Source: Pseudomonas putida (lineage in GTDB: Bacteria > Pseudomonadota > Gammaproteobacteria > Pseudomonadales > Pseudomonadaceae). Taken from it: 64,000 nt of DNA. The notes under the pieces were generated by a model that saw only the letters and a program-made list of their open reading frames with translations, was not told the origin of the DNA and did no database searches. The stretch's first letter is position 1. Each line of letters starts with the position of its first letter. Positions 9,198 through 19,129 of the stretch are shown here, piece by piece. The position numbers and the translations under genes were made by a program. Location: NCBI RefSeq assembly GCF_001636055.1, contig NZ_CP011789.1:5740501-5804500 (forward strand). The letters run 5' to 3'.

Positions 9198-10262
9198 TCA
9201 GTTGACCTTTGCGGCCAGCTCGCCCTTGGCGTAACGCAGGTACATCTCATCCAGCGAAACCGGCTTGATCTTCGACGCGTTGCCAGCGGTACCGAAGGCT
9301 TCGTAACGCGCGATGCAGATGTCACGCATGGCTTCGACGGTCTTGGCGAAGTACTTGCGCGGGTCGAACTCGGACTTGTTCTGCTCCAGGAAGCGACGAA
9401 TCGCGCCCGTGGACGCCAGACGCAGGTCGGTGTCGATGTTGACCTTGCGCACGCCGTGCTTGATGCCTTCGACGATCTCTTCGACCGGCACGCCGTAGGT
9501 CTCTTTGATGTCGCCGCCGAACTCGTTGATGATCGCCAGCCAGTCCTGCGGAACCGACGAGGAACCGTGCATCACGAGGTGAGTGTTGGGGATACGCTGG
9601 TGGATCGCCTTGATGCGGTCGATCGCCAGGATGTCGCCGGTAGGCGGCTTGGTGAACTTGTAGGCGCCGTGGCTGGTGCCGATGGCGATGGCCAGGGCAT
9701 CGACCTGGGTCTTCTTGACGAAGTCGGCAGCCTCTTCCGGATCGGTCAGCATCTGGCTGTGGTCCAGGATGCCTTCGGCGCCGACGCCGTCTTCTTCACC
9801 GGCCTGGCCGGTTTCCAGGCTGCCCAGGCAGCCCAGCTCGCCTTCCACCGATACACCGCAGGCGTGGGCGAATGCCACGGTCTGCTGGGTGACGCGCACG
9901 TTGTATTCGTAGTCGGACGGGGTCTTGCCGTCCTCACGCAGCGAGCCGTCCATCATTACCGAGCTGAAGCCCAGCTGGATCGAACGTTGGCACACGTCAG
10001 GGCTGGTGCCGTGGTCCTGGTGCATGCACACCGGGATGTGCGGGAATTCTTCGATCGCCGCCAGGATCAGGTGACGCAGGAAGGGAGCACCGGCGTACTT
10101 GCGAGCACCGGCGGAGGCCTGGACGATGACCGGAGAGTCGGTCTTGTCGGCGGCTTCCATGATGGCGCGCATCTGCTCGAGGTTGTTGACGTTGAAAGCT
10201 GGAACGCCGTAGCCGAACTCGGCGGCGTGGTCCAGCATCTGGCGCATGCTAATGAGTGCCAT
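9198..10262 (-). CDS. fba: Fructose-bisphosphate aldolase, class II
   Basis: The 354-residue zinc-dependent aldolase interconverts fructose 1,6-bisphosphate with glyceraldehyde 3-phosphate and dihydroxyacetone phosphate. In pseudomonads, which lack phosphofructokinase, it works mainly in gluconeogenesis. The zinc-site segment VCMHQDHGT, the GCLGSLETG loop and the substrate segment [13 protein letters not shown] are present. The start at 10262 ([10 protein letters not shown]) is preceded by GGGAGAGAGA; the longer frame to 10388 adds non-conserved sequence. It is the last gene of the tkt-epd-pgk cluster, after two small lipoprotein genes, and ends at a clear terminator. Confidence 0.97.
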   Translation of the reverse strand: MALISMRQMLDHAAEFGYGVPAFNVNNLEQMRAIMEAADKTDSPVIVQASAGARKYAGAPFLRHLILAAIEEFPHIPVCMHQDHGTSPDVCQRSIQLGFSSVMMDGSLREDGKTPSDYEYNVRVTQQTVAFAHACGVSVEGELGCLGSLETGQAGEEDGVGAEGILDHSQMLTDPEEAADFVKKTQVDALAIAIGTSHGAYKFTKPPTGDILAIDRIKAIHQRIPNTHLVMHGSSSVPQDWLAIINEFGGDIKETYGVPVEEIVEGIKHGVRKVNIDTDLRLASTGAIRRFLEQNKSEFDPRKYFAKTVEAMRDICIARYEAFGTAGNASKIKPVSLDEMYLRYAKGELAAKVN

Positions 10263-10362
10263 TGTGTATCTCTCTCCCGACAAGCGTCGTTGTTTCGTGC
10301 AAGCCTGCCGCAGGGGCGGTTGCTGTTCAAGTAGTTGTGGACCACCGTCGCGGTCCGGCCAA

Positions 10363-10692
10363 TCACGGTGCCTTGCAGCCCCGCCCAATCAGATCGTTGG
10401 TCGCTTCCCAGTACACCAGGCCTTCATTACCCTTGGTGTGGAAGGCAAGCACGCCATCGCTGTACAGCGCGCCCGAGGCGCCGGGCTCAGCCTTGAGCCG
10501 GTAGAGCTGGTCAGCGCCGCCGAGGCGGACATCGACCGACTGCTGCGCGGCATCGGCGAAGCGCCACAGCACTTCGGCCTGGCTGTCGCAGACCCAGCGG
10601 GTCCAGTTGTCCGTCGCGGCAGGTTGCGACGGTTGCAGCAGGGAGCAGCCTGCCAGGGTCGCCAGGGCCAGTACGGCCAGCAGCGCTTTCAT
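10363..10692 (-). CDS. Lipoprotein of the MliC lysozyme-inhibitor family
   Basis: The 109-residue precursor has a lipoprotein signal ([16 protein letters not shown], lipid-modified Cys16), then a MliC-type domain with two cysteines (WVCDSQ and GRGCKAP), a pattern typical of membrane-bound C-type lysozyme inhibitors. It would sit in the periplasm or outer membrane and protect peptidoglycan from host or environmental lysozyme. It lies between the glycolytic genes pgk and fba, separated from its neighbours by a REP hairpin on one side and about 100 bases on the other. The family call rests on the overall pattern; inhibitor activity is inferred. Confidence 0.75.
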   Translation of the reverse strand: MKALLAVLALATLAGCSLLQPSQPAATDNWTRWVCDSQAEVLWRFADAAQQSVDVRLGGADQLYRLKAEPGASGALYSDGVLAFHTKGNEGLVYWEATNDLIGRGCKAP

Positions 10693-10714
10693 TGAGTATC
10701 CTCGCTTCGAAGTC

Positions 10715-10748
10715 GGTGGTGCGGCTTGCCCGCGAAGGCCGCACCACC
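10715..10748. repeat. REP-type hairpin
   Basis: A perfect 11-bp inverted repeat (10715-10725 with 10738-10748) encloses a loop containing the REP core TTGCCCGCGAAG. It lies between the two lipoprotein genes. Confidence 0.75.
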
Positions 10749-10798
10749 GCTCCTCTGTTCAAGACCACAAAACAGCCCATCGGTTGCCCGCTGTCCGA

Positions 10799-11017
10799 TC
10801 AAGGGCAGCCGGGCGCCTTGCGCTGGTGTTCTTCGTCGTACTTCTCAAGCCCGTCCGGCCCCAGGCGCTTGTTGATCACCGGCACCGTCTCCGCCTGCCA
10901 CTGCGACTGGTAACAGCCGCCCTTTGGCTCGCCGGCGGGCTCGCTTTGCGGGGCGCCGCCACTGGAGCAGGCACCCAGCAACAAGGCCACGATCATCACA
11001 GGCAATTGCTTGACCAT
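10799..11017 (-). CDS. Small lipoprotein of unknown function
   Basis: A 72-residue precursor beginning MVKQLPVMIVALLLGACSSGG has a clear lipobox (LGAC). The mature part is only about 55 residues with two cysteines (GGCYQSQW and KAPGCP) that could form a disulfide. The start at 11017 is preceded by GGGAG; the frame upstream to 11047 adds ten residues without a better ribosome site. It lies 32 bases after pgk and is probably co-transcribed with it. I do not recognise a functional family. Confidence 0.75.
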   Translation of the reverse strand: MVKQLPVMIVALLLGACSSGGAPQSEPAGEPKGGCYQSQWQAETVPVINKRLGPDGLEKYDEEHQRKAPGCP

Positions 11018-11049
11018 CAGGTCGCTCCCTTTGCCAGGCGCCGTCACTA

Positions 11050-12213
11050 TCAGGCCTTGGCCCGTTCTTCCAGGATTGCCACGGCAGGCAGGACCTTGCC
11101 CTCGACGAATTCGAGGAACGCACCGCCACCGGTAGAAATGTAGGAGATATCAGCCCCGACGCCATACTTGTCGATGGCCGCCAGGGTGTCGCCACCACCC
11201 GCGATGGAGAACGCGGCGCTTTCGGCGATGGCCTTGGCCAGCACTTTAGTGCCGTTGCCGAACTGGTCGAACTCGAATACACCGACCGGACCGTTCCACA
11301 GGATGGTCTTCGACGACTTCAGCAGCTCGGCGAAGTTGGCGGCGGTCTGCGGGCCGATATCCAGGATCATGTCGTCGGCGGCCACGTCAGCAATAGCCTT
11401 GACGGTGGCTTCGGCGCTCTCGGCGAACTCCTTGGCAACGACCACATCGACCGGCAGCGGTACGCTGACCTTGGCGGCGATGGCCTTGGCGGTCTCGACC
11501 AGGTCAGGCTCGTACAGCGACTTGCCGACCGGGTGACCGGCCGCGGCGAGGAAGGTATTGGCGATGCCGCCGCCGACGATCAGCTGGTCGCAGACGGTCG
11601 ACAGGCTGTTGAGCACGTCGAGCTTGGTCGAGACCTTGGAACCGGCAACAATGGCCGCCATGGGTTTGGCCGGCGCCTTCAGGGCCTTGCCCAGGGCGTC
11701 CAGCTCGGCCGCCAGCAGCGGGCCAGCAGCGGCGACCTTGGCGAACTTGGCTACACCGTGGGTGGAACCCTCGGCGCGGTGGGCGGTGCCGAAGGCGTCC
11801 ATGACGAAAACGTCGCACAGGGCGGCGTACTTCTGCGCCAGCTCGTCGGCGTTCTTCTTCTCGCCCTTGTTGAAGCGTACGTTTTCGAACAGCACCACCT
11901 CACCGGCCTTGACCTCGACGCCGTCGAGATAGTCGGCGACCAACGGCACCGCACGGCCCAGGGCCTTGCTCAGGTAGTCGGCGACCGGCTTGAGGCTGTT
12001 TTCCTGGGAGAACTCGCCCTCGGTCGGGCGGCCCAGGTGCGAGCAGACCATCAACGCAGCACCCTTTTCCAGGGCCAGCTTGATGGTCGGCAGCGCAGCC
12101 AGGATACGCGCATCGCTCGTTACCACACCGTCCTTCACAGGCACGTTGAGGTCTTCGCGGATCAGTACGCGCTTACCTTGCAAGTCGAGGTCGGTCATCT
12201 TCAACACGGTCAT
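11050..12213 (-). CDS. pgk: Phosphoglycerate kinase
   Basis: The 387-residue enzyme transfers phosphate between 1,3-bisphosphoglycerate and ADP. The N-terminal substrate motif [11 protein letters not shown], the PGK signature region [11 protein letters not shown], the hinge and the C-terminal nucleotide motif [13 protein letters not shown] are in place, and the length is standard for bacteria. It follows epd by 12 bases on the same strand, so the two are almost certainly co-transcribed. Confidence 0.98.
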   Translation of the reverse strand: MTVLKMTDLDLQGKRVLIREDLNVPVKDGVVTSDARILAALPTIKLALEKGAALMVCSHLGRPTEGEFSQENSLKPVADYLSKALGRAVPLVADYLDGVEVKAGEVVLFENVRFNKGEKKNADELAQKYAALCDVFVMDAFGTAHRAEGSTHGVAKFAKVAAAGPLLAAELDALGKALKAPAKPMAAIVAGSKVSTKLDVLNSLSTVCDQLIVGGGIANTFLAAAGHPVGKSLYEPDLVETAKAIAAKVSVPLPVDVVVAKEFAESAEATVKAIADVAADDMILDIGPQTAANFAELLKSSKTILWNGPVGVFEFDQFGNGTKVLAKAIAESAAFSIAGGGDTLAAIDKYGVGADISYISTGGGAFLEFVEGKVLPAVAILEERAKA

Positions 12214-12225
12214 GAATGCAGTCCT

Positions 12226-13287
12226 TCAGGGCTGTTTGCTGCGGGTTTGGTGGACGACGTGCAGATAATGTTCGGCAACGTCGAGCATACGGTTGGCGAA
12301 CCCCCATTCGTTGTCGAACCAGGCCAGCAGGTTCACCAGGCGGGGGCCTGAGACGCGGGTCTGGCTGGCATCGACGATGGCCGAATGCGGGTCATGGTTG
12401 AAATCACAGCTGGCATGGGGCAGTTCGGTGTAGGCCAGCAGGCCTTTGAGCGGGCCGTCCAGCGCCGCCTCGCGCAGCACCCGGTTGACCTCGGCAGCCG
12501 TAGTGTCACGGGCAGTCTGCAGGGTGATGTCCAGGCACGAGACGTTGACGGTCGGCACGCGTACCGCTTTGGCCTGGATTCGCCCGGCAAGTTCCGGCAA
12601 CAGGCGCTCGATGCCGCGCGCCAGACCAGTGGACACCGGGATCACCGACTGGAACGCCGAACGGGTACGGCGCAGGTCTTCGTGGTGGTAGGCGTCGATC
12701 ACCGGCTGGTCGTTCATCGCCGAGTGGATGGTGGTGATCTGCACGTACTCGATGCCGAAAGCCTGGTCCAGCACGCGCAGCAGCGGCACACCGCAGTTGG
12801 TGGTGCAGGAGGCGTTCGAGACCAGCAGTTCGTCGCCGGTCAGGCGATGCTGGTTGATACCGTAGACCACCGTCGCATCGATATCTGCCTCGCTGGCCAT
12901 CGGCTGCGAGAACAGCACGCGCGGCGCACCGGCGTCGAGAAAACGCTGGCCATCGGCGCGGGTGTTGTAGGCACCGGAGCATTCCAGCACCAGGTCGATG
13001 CCCAGCGCGGCCCAGTCGATGCCTTCAGGGGTGGCACTGCGCATGACTTTCACGCAGTCGCCATTGATATGCAGACAGTCGCCGTCAACGCTCACCTCGC
13101 CGGGGAACCGCCCGTGGGTGGAGTCGAAGCGCGTCAGGTACTCCAGGCTGGCCTGGTCGGCCAGGTCATTCAACGCAACGATCTCGAACCCGGCCTTCGC
13201 CCCCCGCTCGAACAGTGCGCGCAGGACACAGCGGCCGATGCGGCCGTAACCGTTGAGTGCAACTTTGTAGGGACGAGGGTGGGACAT
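12226..13287 (-). CDS. epd: Erythrose-4-phosphate dehydrogenase (GapDH family)
   Basis: The 353-residue protein has the Rossmann motif NGYGRIGRCVLRAL near its N-terminus and the active-site Cys161 in SNASCTTNCGVPLLR, with a C-terminal WFDNEWGFANRMLD. The tkt-epd-pgk-fba context and the FDSTHGRF segment favour D-erythrose-4-phosphate dehydrogenase, which supplies 4-phosphoerythronate for pyridoxal phosphate synthesis, over a true glycolytic GapA. Some annotations call this locus gap. Substrate choice cannot be settled from the sequence alone. Confidence 0.85.
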   Translation of the reverse strand: MSHPRPYKVALNGYGRIGRCVLRALFERGAKAGFEIVALNDLADQASLEYLTRFDSTHGRFPGEVSVDGDCLHINGDCVKVMRSATPEGIDWAALGIDLVLECSGAYNTRADGQRFLDAGAPRVLFSQPMASEADIDATVVYGINQHRLTGDELLVSNASCTTNCGVPLLRVLDQAFGIEYVQITTIHSAMNDQPVIDAYHHEDLRRTRSAFQSVIPVSTGLARGIERLLPELAGRIQAKAVRVPTVNVSCLDITLQTARDTTAAEVNRVLREAALDGPLKGLLAYTELPHASCDFNHDPHSAIVDASQTRVSGPRLVNLLAWFDNEWGFANRMLDVAEHYLHVVHQTRSKQP

Positions 13288-13342
13288 TCAGCGCTCACGA
13301 AACAGATCGATTGTCGTCAGTCTGCAGGATTTGCGGTGCGGC

Positions 13343-13408
13343 ATTCGCGGGCAAGCCCGCTCCCACAAGGTCAATTGCAACCTCTGTGGGAGCGGGCTTG
13401 CCCGCGAA
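13343..13408. repeat. Inverted pair of REP elements
   Basis: Two copies of the pseudomonad REP (TTCGCGGGCAAGCCCGCTCC and its reverse complement) lie head to head at 13343-13366 and 13386-13408. They fill the gap between tkt and epd and could fold into one long hairpin in the transcript. Confidence 0.92.
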
Positions 13409-13438
13409 CAAGGGCGACACCGCCCGCAGATCGTTACA

Positions 13439-15436
13439 TCAGTCTTCCAGCAGCTCTTCGGCGGTACCCAGGATGTTCTCCAGAGTGAAGCCGAACTCCT
13501 CGAACAGCGCGGCGGCCGGGGCCGATTCGCCGTAGGTGGTCATGCCGATGACGCGGCCTTCGAGGCCGACGTACTTGTACCAGAAGTCGGCATGGGCAGC
13601 TTCGATGGCGATACGCGCACCCACTTCCAACGGCAGTACCGACTGCTTGTAGGCAGCGTCCTGGGCGTCGAACACGCTGGTGCTTGGCATCGACACGACG
13701 CGGACCTTGCGGCCCTGCTCGCTGAGCTTTTCGAATGCCTGGACCGCCAGGCCCACTTCGGAACCGGTGGCAATCAGGATCAGCTCAGGCTCGCCGGCGC
13801 AGTCCTTGAGCACGTAGCCGCCACGGGCGATGTCGGCGATCTGCTGGGCGCTGCGCTCCTGGTGCTGCAGGTTCTGACGCGAGAAGATCAGCGCCGAAGG
13901 GCCGTCCTTGCGCTCCAGGGCGGCTTTCCAGGAAACGGCCGACTCGACCGCGTCACCCGGACGCCAGGTGTCCAGGTTCGGCGTGCTGCGCAGGCTGGTC
14001 AGTTGCTCGATCGGCTGGTGAGTCGGGCCGTCTTCGCCCAGACCGATGGAGTCGTGGGTGTAGACGTGGATGACGCGCTGCTTCATCAGGGCCGACATGC
14101 GCACCGCGTTGCGGGCATATTCCATGAACATCAGGAAGGTGGCGCCATAAGGCACCAGGCCGCCGTGCAGCGCCACGCCGTTCATGATGGCGGTCATGCC
14201 GAACTCGCGCACGCCGTAGAACACGTAGTTGCCGCTGGCGTCATTGGCCTCGACGCCCTTGCACCCTTTCCACAGGGTCAGGTTGGAACCGGCCAGGTCC
14301 GCCGAACCACCGAGGAACTCGGGCAGCAGCGGGCCGAAAGCGTTGAGGGTGTTCTGGCTGGCCTTGCGGCTGGCGATGGTCTCGCCCTTGGCGGCGACTT
14401 CATTGATGTAGGCCTGGGCCTTCTCGGCGAAGTCGGCCGGCAGGTCGCCAGCAGCGCGGCGCTTGAACTCGGCGGCGAGTTCAGGGAAAGCCTTGGCGTA
14501 GGCGTCGAAACGCTGGTTCCACTCGGCTTCGGCCTTGGCACCGGCTTCCTTGGCGTCCCACTCGGCGTAGATGTCGGCCGGGATTTCGAACGGGCCGTGG
14601 TTCCAGTTCAGTTCCTTGCGGGCCAGGGCGATTTCGTCGTTGCCCAGCGGCGCGCCGTGGCAGTCTTCCTTGCCCTGCTTGTTCGGCGAGCCGAAACCGA
14701 TGATGGTCTTGCAGCAGATGAGGGTCGGACGGTCGCTCTTGCGCGCGGTCTCGATCGCCATCTTGATTTCTTCGGCGTCGTGGCCGTTGACGTTGCGAAT
14801 GACCTGCCAGTTGTAGGCTTCGAAACGCGCCGGAGTGTTGTCGGTGAACCAGCCGTGGACTTCGCCGTCGATGGAGATGCCGTTGTCGTCGTAGAAGGCG
14901 ACCAGCTTGTTCAAGCCCAGGGTGCCGGCCAGCGAGGCGACTTCGTGGGAAATACCTTCCATCATGCAGCCATCGCCCAGGAACACGTAGGTGTTGTGGT
15001 CGACGATCTGGTGGCCTTCACGGTTGAATTGCGCTGCCAGCACTTTCTCGGCGAGGGCGAAACCGACCGCGTTGGCGATGCCCTGGCCGAGCGGGCCAGT
15101 GGTGGTCTCGACGCCTGGGGTGTAGCCATATTCCGGGTGGCCCGGGGTACGGCTGTGCAGTTGGCGGAACGCCTTCAGGTCATCGATGGACAGGTCGTAG
15201 CCGGTCAGGTGCAGCAGCGAATAGATGAGCATCGAGCCATGGCCGTTGGACAGCACGAAACGGTCACGGTCGGCGAAATTCGGGTTGCTCGGGTTGTGCT
15301 TGAGGTAGTCGCGCCAAAGCACTTCGGCGATATCCGCCATGCCCATGGGGGCACCTGGATGGCCGCTGTTGGCCTTTTGCACGGCATCCATGCTGAGGGC
15401 ACGAATGGCGTTGGCACGATCACGACGGCTGGGCAT
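13439..15436 (-). CDS. tkt: Transketolase
   Basis: The 665-residue thiamine-diphosphate enzyme exchanges two-carbon units between pentose phosphates and glycolytic intermediates. The N-terminal SGHPGAPMG motif, the ThDP motif beginning [13 protein letters not shown] and ending DDN, and the transketolase motif [13 protein letters not shown] are intact. The start at 15436 has a good AGGAGATAAGCG site. It is the first gene of the carbon-metabolism cluster and is divergent from sahR. Confidence 0.97.
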   Translation of the reverse strand: MPSRRDRANAIRALSMDAVQKANSGHPGAPMGMADIAEVLWRDYLKHNPSNPNFADRDRFVLSNGHGSMLIYSLLHLTGYDLSIDDLKAFRQLHSRTPGHPEYGYTPGVETTTGPLGQGIANAVGFALAEKVLAAQFNREGHQIVDHNTYVFLGDGCMMEGISHEVASLAGTLGLNKLVAFYDDNGISIDGEVHGWFTDNTPARFEAYNWQVIRNVNGHDAEEIKMAIETARKSDRPTLICCKTIIGFGSPNKQGKEDCHGAPLGNDEIALARKELNWNHGPFEIPADIYAEWDAKEAGAKAEAEWNQRFDAYAKAFPELAAEFKRRAAGDLPADFAEKAQAYINEVAAKGETIASRKASQNTLNAFGPLLPEFLGGSADLAGSNLTLWKGCKGVEANDASGNYVFYGVREFGMTAIMNGVALHGGLVPYGATFLMFMEYARNAVRMSALMKQRVIHVYTHDSIGLGEDGPTHQPIEQLTSLRSTPNLDTWRPGDAVESAVSWKAALERKDGPSALIFSRQNLQHQERSAQQIADIARGGYVLKDCAGEPELILIATGSEVGLAVQAFEKLSEQGRKVRVVSMPSTSVFDAQDAAYKQSVLPLEVGARIAIEAAHADFWYKYVGLEGRVIGMTTYGESAPAAALFEEFGFTLENILGTAEELLED

Positions 15437-15650
15437 CGCTTATCTCCTGAGGCTTGAATAAGTGGTGAAACGAAAAAAGGCGGCCATTTTCGCCCACTGG
15501 GGGCCTTGGGGGCAATGACGGATGGTCGCAGTCGGGGATTTTTCCTGTGATTGGCTGGCACTTCGGGTAAAAAACGTGGGACCAGCCTCATGCTTTGCGC
15601 GAGTGAACCCGCCCACACAGCCCCCGGAGCCAGGCATCAGCCACCCATCA

Positions 15651-15678
15651 GGCAATATCAAAACTTTTTGATATTGCC
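15651..15678. promoter_or_regulatory. Perfect 13-bp palindrome, candidate SahR operator
   Basis: GGCAATATCAAAA (15651-15663) and its exact reverse complement (15666-15678) are separated by two bases. The site directly abuts the predicted -35 element of sahR, so a bound dimer would block RNA polymerase. ArsR-family repressors usually bind such AT-rich inverted repeats. That the site serves SahR autoregulation of sahR-metK is inferred from position and symmetry. Confidence 0.75.
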
Positions 15679-15707
15679 TTGCCAGGGCAACGATGCCTGT
15701 CTAGACT
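15679..15707 (+). promoter_or_regulatory. Predicted sigma-70 promoter of sahR-metK, giving a near-leaderless mRNA
   Basis: TTGCCA (15679-15684), a 17-base spacer and TAGACT (15702-15707) form a plausible promoter. The expected transcription start (about 15714) is within a few bases of the ATG at 15716, and no Shine-Dalgarno sequence precedes that ATG. Confidence 0.5.
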
Positions 15708-15715
15708 GCCGCCCC

Positions 15716-16714
15716 ATGAACCTGCGTGCGCAAGCGATACCCCAGCAAAGCGACGCACTGGCTGCCCTGTGCAAGGCCAGTGGCGATGCGCTGCGCCTGA
15801 ATGTCCTGCGCGCCCTGGCCAGCGACTCGTTCGGCGTACTGGAGCTGGCGCAAATCTTCGACATCGGCCAGTCCGGCATGAGCCACCACCTCAAGGTGCT
15901 GGCCCAGGCCGAACTGGTGGCCACGCGCCGCGAAGGCAATGCGATCTTCTATCGCCGCGCCCTGCCCGACAGCCTGCGCCAGGGCGGACGCCTGCACGCG
16001 GCCCTGCTCGAAGAAGTCGACGAACTGGCCCTGCCGGACGATGTGCAGGCGCGTATTGCCCAGGTGCAGCAGCGCCGCGCGGCCACCAGCCAAGACTTTT
16101 TCCAGCGCGTCGAAGAAAAATTCCGTGCCCAGCAGGACCTGATCGCCGGCGTGCCGCAATACCGCGAAAGCCTGCTGTCCCTGCTCGACAAGCTGAGCTT
16201 TGGCAGCGACGCCAGCGCGCTGGAGGTTGGCCCCGGCGATGGCGGCTTCCTGCCCGACCTGGCGCAGCGCTTCGCCCAGGTCACGGCGATGGACAACAGC
16301 CCGACCATGCTCGAGCTGGCGCGCCAGGTCTGCGAACGTGAAGGCCTGGATAATGTAATCCTGCAGTTGGCCGATGCACTGGGTGCAACGGATGTGGAAG
16401 CCGACTGCGTTGTGCTGAACATGGTCCTGCACCATTTCAGCGACCCGGCCCTGGCCTTGCGCCTGCTGGCCAAACGGGTGAAGGCGGGCGGCAGCCTGCT
16501 GGTCACCGAGCTGTGCAGTCATGACCAGGGGTGGGCGCGGGACGCCTGCGGCGACCTCTGGCTTGGCTTCGAGCAGGACGACCTGGCCCGTTGGGCCAAT
16601 GCTGCGGGGCTGATCCCCGGGGACAGCCTCTATGTTGGCTTGCGTAACGGTTTCCAGATTCAGGTCCGCCATTTCCAGCGGGCCGCTGGCGACACACACA
16701 TCGGTAAATTTTAG
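15716..16714 (+). CDS. sahR: SahR-type regulator: ArsR winged helix fused to a methyltransferase domain
   Basis: The 332-residue protein has an ArsR-type helix-turn-helix at about residues 15-85 (FGVLELAQIFDIGQSGMSHHLKVLAQAELV). A class I SAM-methyltransferase fold follows from about 145, with motif I EVGPGDGG at 170-177 and an acidic DNSPTMLELARQ segment. This architecture and the position 12 bases before metK fit SahR, the S-adenosylhomocysteine-responsive repressor of SAM-cycle genes in Proteobacteria. The methyltransferase domain is expected to sense SAH rather than catalyse. The ATG at 15716 is chosen because conserved sequence begins there; the frame upstream runs through the promoter palindrome. 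Confidence 0.85.
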   Translation: MNLRAQAIPQQSDALAALCKASGDALRLNVLRALASDSFGVLELAQIFDIGQSGMSHHLKVLAQAELVATRREGNAIFYRRALPDSLRQGGRLHAALLEEVDELALPDDVQARIAQVQQRRAATSQDFFQRVEEKFRAQQDLIAGVPQYRESLLSLLDKLSFGSDASALEVGPGDGGFLPDLAQRFAQVTAMDNSPTMLELARQVCEREGLDNVILQLADALGATDVEADCVVLNMVLHHFSDPALALRLLAKRVKAGGSLLVTELCSHDQGWARDACGDLWLGFEQDDLARWANAAGLIPGDSLYVGLRNGFQIQVRHFQRAAGDTHIGKF

Positions 16715-16726
16715 GAACCCCTCGAG

Positions 16727-17917
16727 ATGAGCGAATACTCCCTTTTCACTTCCGAGTCCGTGTCCGAAGGGCATCCGGACAAGATCGCCGACCAGATTTC
16801 CGACGCGGTCCTGGACGCCATCATCGCCCAGGACAAATACGCCCGCGTAGCCTGTGAAACCCTGGTCAAGACCGGTGTCGCCATCATCGCCGGCGAAGTC
16901 ACCACCTCGGCCTGGGTCGATCTGGAAGACCTGGTGCGCAAGGTCATCATCGACATCGGCTACAACAGCTCCGACGTCGGCTTCGATGGCGCCACCTGCG
17001 CCGTGATGAACATCATCGGCAAGCAGTCGGTGGACATCGCCCAGGGCGTCGACCGCTCCAAGCCGGAAGACCAGGGCGCAGGCGACCAGGGCCTGATGTT
17101 CGGCTACGCCAGCAACGAAACCGAAGTGCTGATGCCTGCGCCGATCTGCTTCTCGCACCGTCTGGTCGAGCGTCAGGCCGAAGCGCGCAAGTCCAAGTTG
17201 CTGCCGTGGCTGCGCCCGGACGCCAAGTCCCAGGTCACCTGCCGCTACGAGAACGGCAAGGTGGTCGGCATCGACGCGGTGGTCCTGTCGACCCAGCACA
17301 ACCCTGAAGTGTCGCAGAAAGACCTGCAGGAAGCGGTGATGGAGCTGATCGTCAAGCACACCCTGCCGGCCGAACTGCTGCACAAGGGCACCCAGTACCA
17401 CATCAACCCGACCGGCAACTTCATCATCGGCGGCCCGGTGGGCGACTGCGGCCTGACCGGCCGCAAGATCATCGTCGACTCCTACGGCGGCATGGCCCGT
17501 CACGGTGGTGGCGCGTTCTCCGGCAAGGACCCGTCCAAGGTCGACCGCTCCGCCGCCTACGCCGGTCGCTACGTGGCCAAGAACATCGTCGCTGCAGGCC
17601 TGGCCGAACGTTGCGAGATCCAGGTCTCCTACGCTATCGGCGTAGCCCAGCCGACCTCCATCTCGATCAACACCTTCGGTACCGGCAAGGTGTCCGACGA
17701 CAAGATCATCCAGCTGGTGCGCGAGTGCTTCGACCTGCGCCCCTACGCGATCACCACCATGCTCGACCTGCTGCACCCGATGTACCAGGAGACTGCCGCC
17801 TACGGTCACTTCGGCCGTGAGCCGCAGCAGAAGACCGTGGGTGACGACACCTTCACCACCTTCACCTGGGAGCGCACCGACCGCGCCGCCACCCTGCGCG
17901 ACGCCGCCGGCCTGTAA
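16727..17917 (+). CDS. metK: S-adenosylmethionine synthetase
   Basis: The 396-residue enzyme makes SAM from methionine and ATP. The signature segments [18 protein letters not shown] and [19 protein letters not shown] are complete and the length is standard. It begins 12 bases after sahR behind AGGAA, so it should be repressed by SahR when SAH is low or induced as SAH accumulates, and it ends at a strong terminator. Confidence 0.98.
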   Translation: MSEYSLFTSESVSEGHPDKIADQISDAVLDAIIAQDKYARVACETLVKTGVAIIAGEVTTSAWVDLEDLVRKVIIDIGYNSSDVGFDGATCAVMNIIGKQSVDIAQGVDRSKPEDQGAGDQGLMFGYASNETEVLMPAPICFSHRLVERQAEARKSKLLPWLRPDAKSQVTCRYENGKVVGIDAVVLSTQHNPEVSQKDLQEAVMELIVKHTLPAELLHKGTQYHINPTGNFIIGGPVGDCGLTGRKIIVDSYGGMARHGGGAFSGKDPSKVDRSAAYAGRYVAKNIVAAGLAERCEIQVSYAIGVAQPTSISINTFGTGKVSDDKIIQLVRECFDLRPYAITTMLDLLHPMYQETAAYGHFGREPQQKTVGDDTFTTFTWERTDRAATLRDAAGL

Positions 17918-17931
17918 ACACCCGGCCTGAC

Positions 17932-17966
17932 AAAAGCCCCTGGCGAGTGATCGACAGGGGCTTTTT
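17932..17966 (+). terminator. Rho-independent terminator of sahR-metK
   Basis: An 11-bp stem (AAAAGCCCCTG with CAGGGGCTTTT) and a 12-base loop end in a T run, 15 bases after the metK stop. Confidence 0.92.
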
Positions 17967-18121
17967 CGTTTCCAGAAATTACTGCAAGTCCGTGTAATGC
18001 ACTGATTACGTAGGCACTTTCCTCATCTTGCCAGCGATCAGTCCATTGCGGTTTCCAAATGGGCAAAATCAGGGCAGGATTTCCCTTTTTGCCGCCCTGC
18101 CCTGAAAAGAGGCTCTAGTTC

Positions 18122-18517
18122 ATGAAATCAGTTTCCACGCTCGTTCTGCTGGCTGCCGTCGGCCTGGCCACCGGCCCCCTGCAGGCCGCCCAGCCCGAGC
18201 CCGGCCTGACCGGCTGCGCCGCCAAGCGCAGCGCCATCGAAAACCAGTTGAGCGAAGCCCGCGCGCACAACAACAGTGCCCAGGTCGCAGGCCTGGAAAA
18301 AGCCCTGAGCGAAGTCACGGCCAACTGCACCGATAGCAGCCTGCGCAAGGAGCGCGAGCAGAAGGTGCTCGACGCCCGGCATGAAGTGAACCAGCGCACC
18401 AAGGACCTGGACAAGGCCATGAAGAAGGGCGACTCGGAGAAGATCAACAAGCGCAAGGAAAAGCTCGCCGACGCCAAGAAGGAACTGCAGGAAGCGGTCG
18501 ACGAACTCGAGCGCTGA
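18122..18517 (+). CDS. Periplasmic DUF1090 (YqjC-like) protein
   Basis: A 131-residue precursor with a Sec signal peptide (about residues 1-23, ending LQAAQ) is followed by an alpha-helical, heptad-rich, strongly charged domain (KEREQKVLDARHEVNQRTKDLDKAMKKGD). Two cysteines (GCAAK and ANCTD) are typical of DUF1090. The role is unknown; related E. coli YqjC is a periplasmic stress-linked protein. It stands alone between the metK terminator and a convergent cytochrome gene. Confidence 0.8.
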   Translation: MKSVSTLVLLAAVGLATGPLQAAQPEPGLTGCAAKRSAIENQLSEARAHNNSAQVAGLEKALSEVTANCTDSSLRKEREQKVLDARHEVNQRTKDLDKAMKKGDSEKINKRKEKLADAKKELQEAVDELER

Positions 18518-18563
18518 GGCCAACGGCAAACGCGGTCGCTCCCACACAGGGCACCGCGGACCA

Positions 18564-19010
18564 TCAATGATTGCGAAACTCGGTATGACAGGCCTTGCAC
18601 GCAGCCTCGACGCGGTCCATCGGTGCCTTCAGCCCAGCAGCATCCAATGGCTGGCTGCGGGTCACACCGACCAGCTCGCCGGTAACGCTCTCGAGCTGGC
18701 GGGCCAGGTCATGAAAACGCGCCTGGCGCTCCCAGACCTCAGGCCGGGCGCTGCTATCTCCCCCGTCACGAGCCTGCGGGAAGTGCTGCCAGGGTTCGTG
18801 GGCCAGGGTATCGAGCTTTACCGCCCCTTCGGCGAACCTCGCCCCATCGAACGGCAAGCGGCCGCGCAACATGCCGCCCAGGTCTTCGCTGGTCTTGAGC
18901 ATGTCCTTGAAGATTGCCTTGCGCTGGCCCAATGGCGAGTTCGGATCGACACGCTCGCAAGCGGTCAGCGTCAGGGTGGCGAGCAGTACTACGGTCAATC
19001 GCTTGAACAT
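18564..19010 (-). CDS. Cytochrome c'-like (cytochrome c-556 type) lipoprotein
   Basis: The 148-residue precursor carries a lipoprotein signal (VLLATLTLTACER) and a four-helix-type domain ending in the haem-binding motif CKACHTEFR close to the C-terminus, as in class II cytochromes c. It would be periplasmic and membrane-anchored. The start at 19010 (MFKRLTVVLLATL) places the signal peptide correctly; the frame extends 23 codons further upstream without a convincing signal. Its electron partner is not identifiable here. Confidence 0.75.
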   Translation of the reverse strand: MFKRLTVVLLATLTLTACERVDPNSPLGQRKAIFKDMLKTSEDLGGMLRGRLPFDGARFAEGAVKLDTLAHEPWQHFPQARDGGDSSARPEVWERQARFHDLARQLESVTGELVGVTRSQPLDAAGLKAPMDRVEAACKACHTEFRNH

Positions 19011-19129
19011 CACGGTCTCTTCGGCCTGCATGAACGGGTCGCCAGTATCGCCGCCCGTCGGGCAAAGACCAATAGCCACACAAAAGACAAGGGCGAATTT
19101 TCATCTCCGCCCGTAACAGGACCCCGCTT

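Noticed and set aside
15551..15715. Extended N-terminus for SahR
   Set aside because: It would run through the operator and promoter; conserved ArsR sequence starts only after the ATG at 15716.
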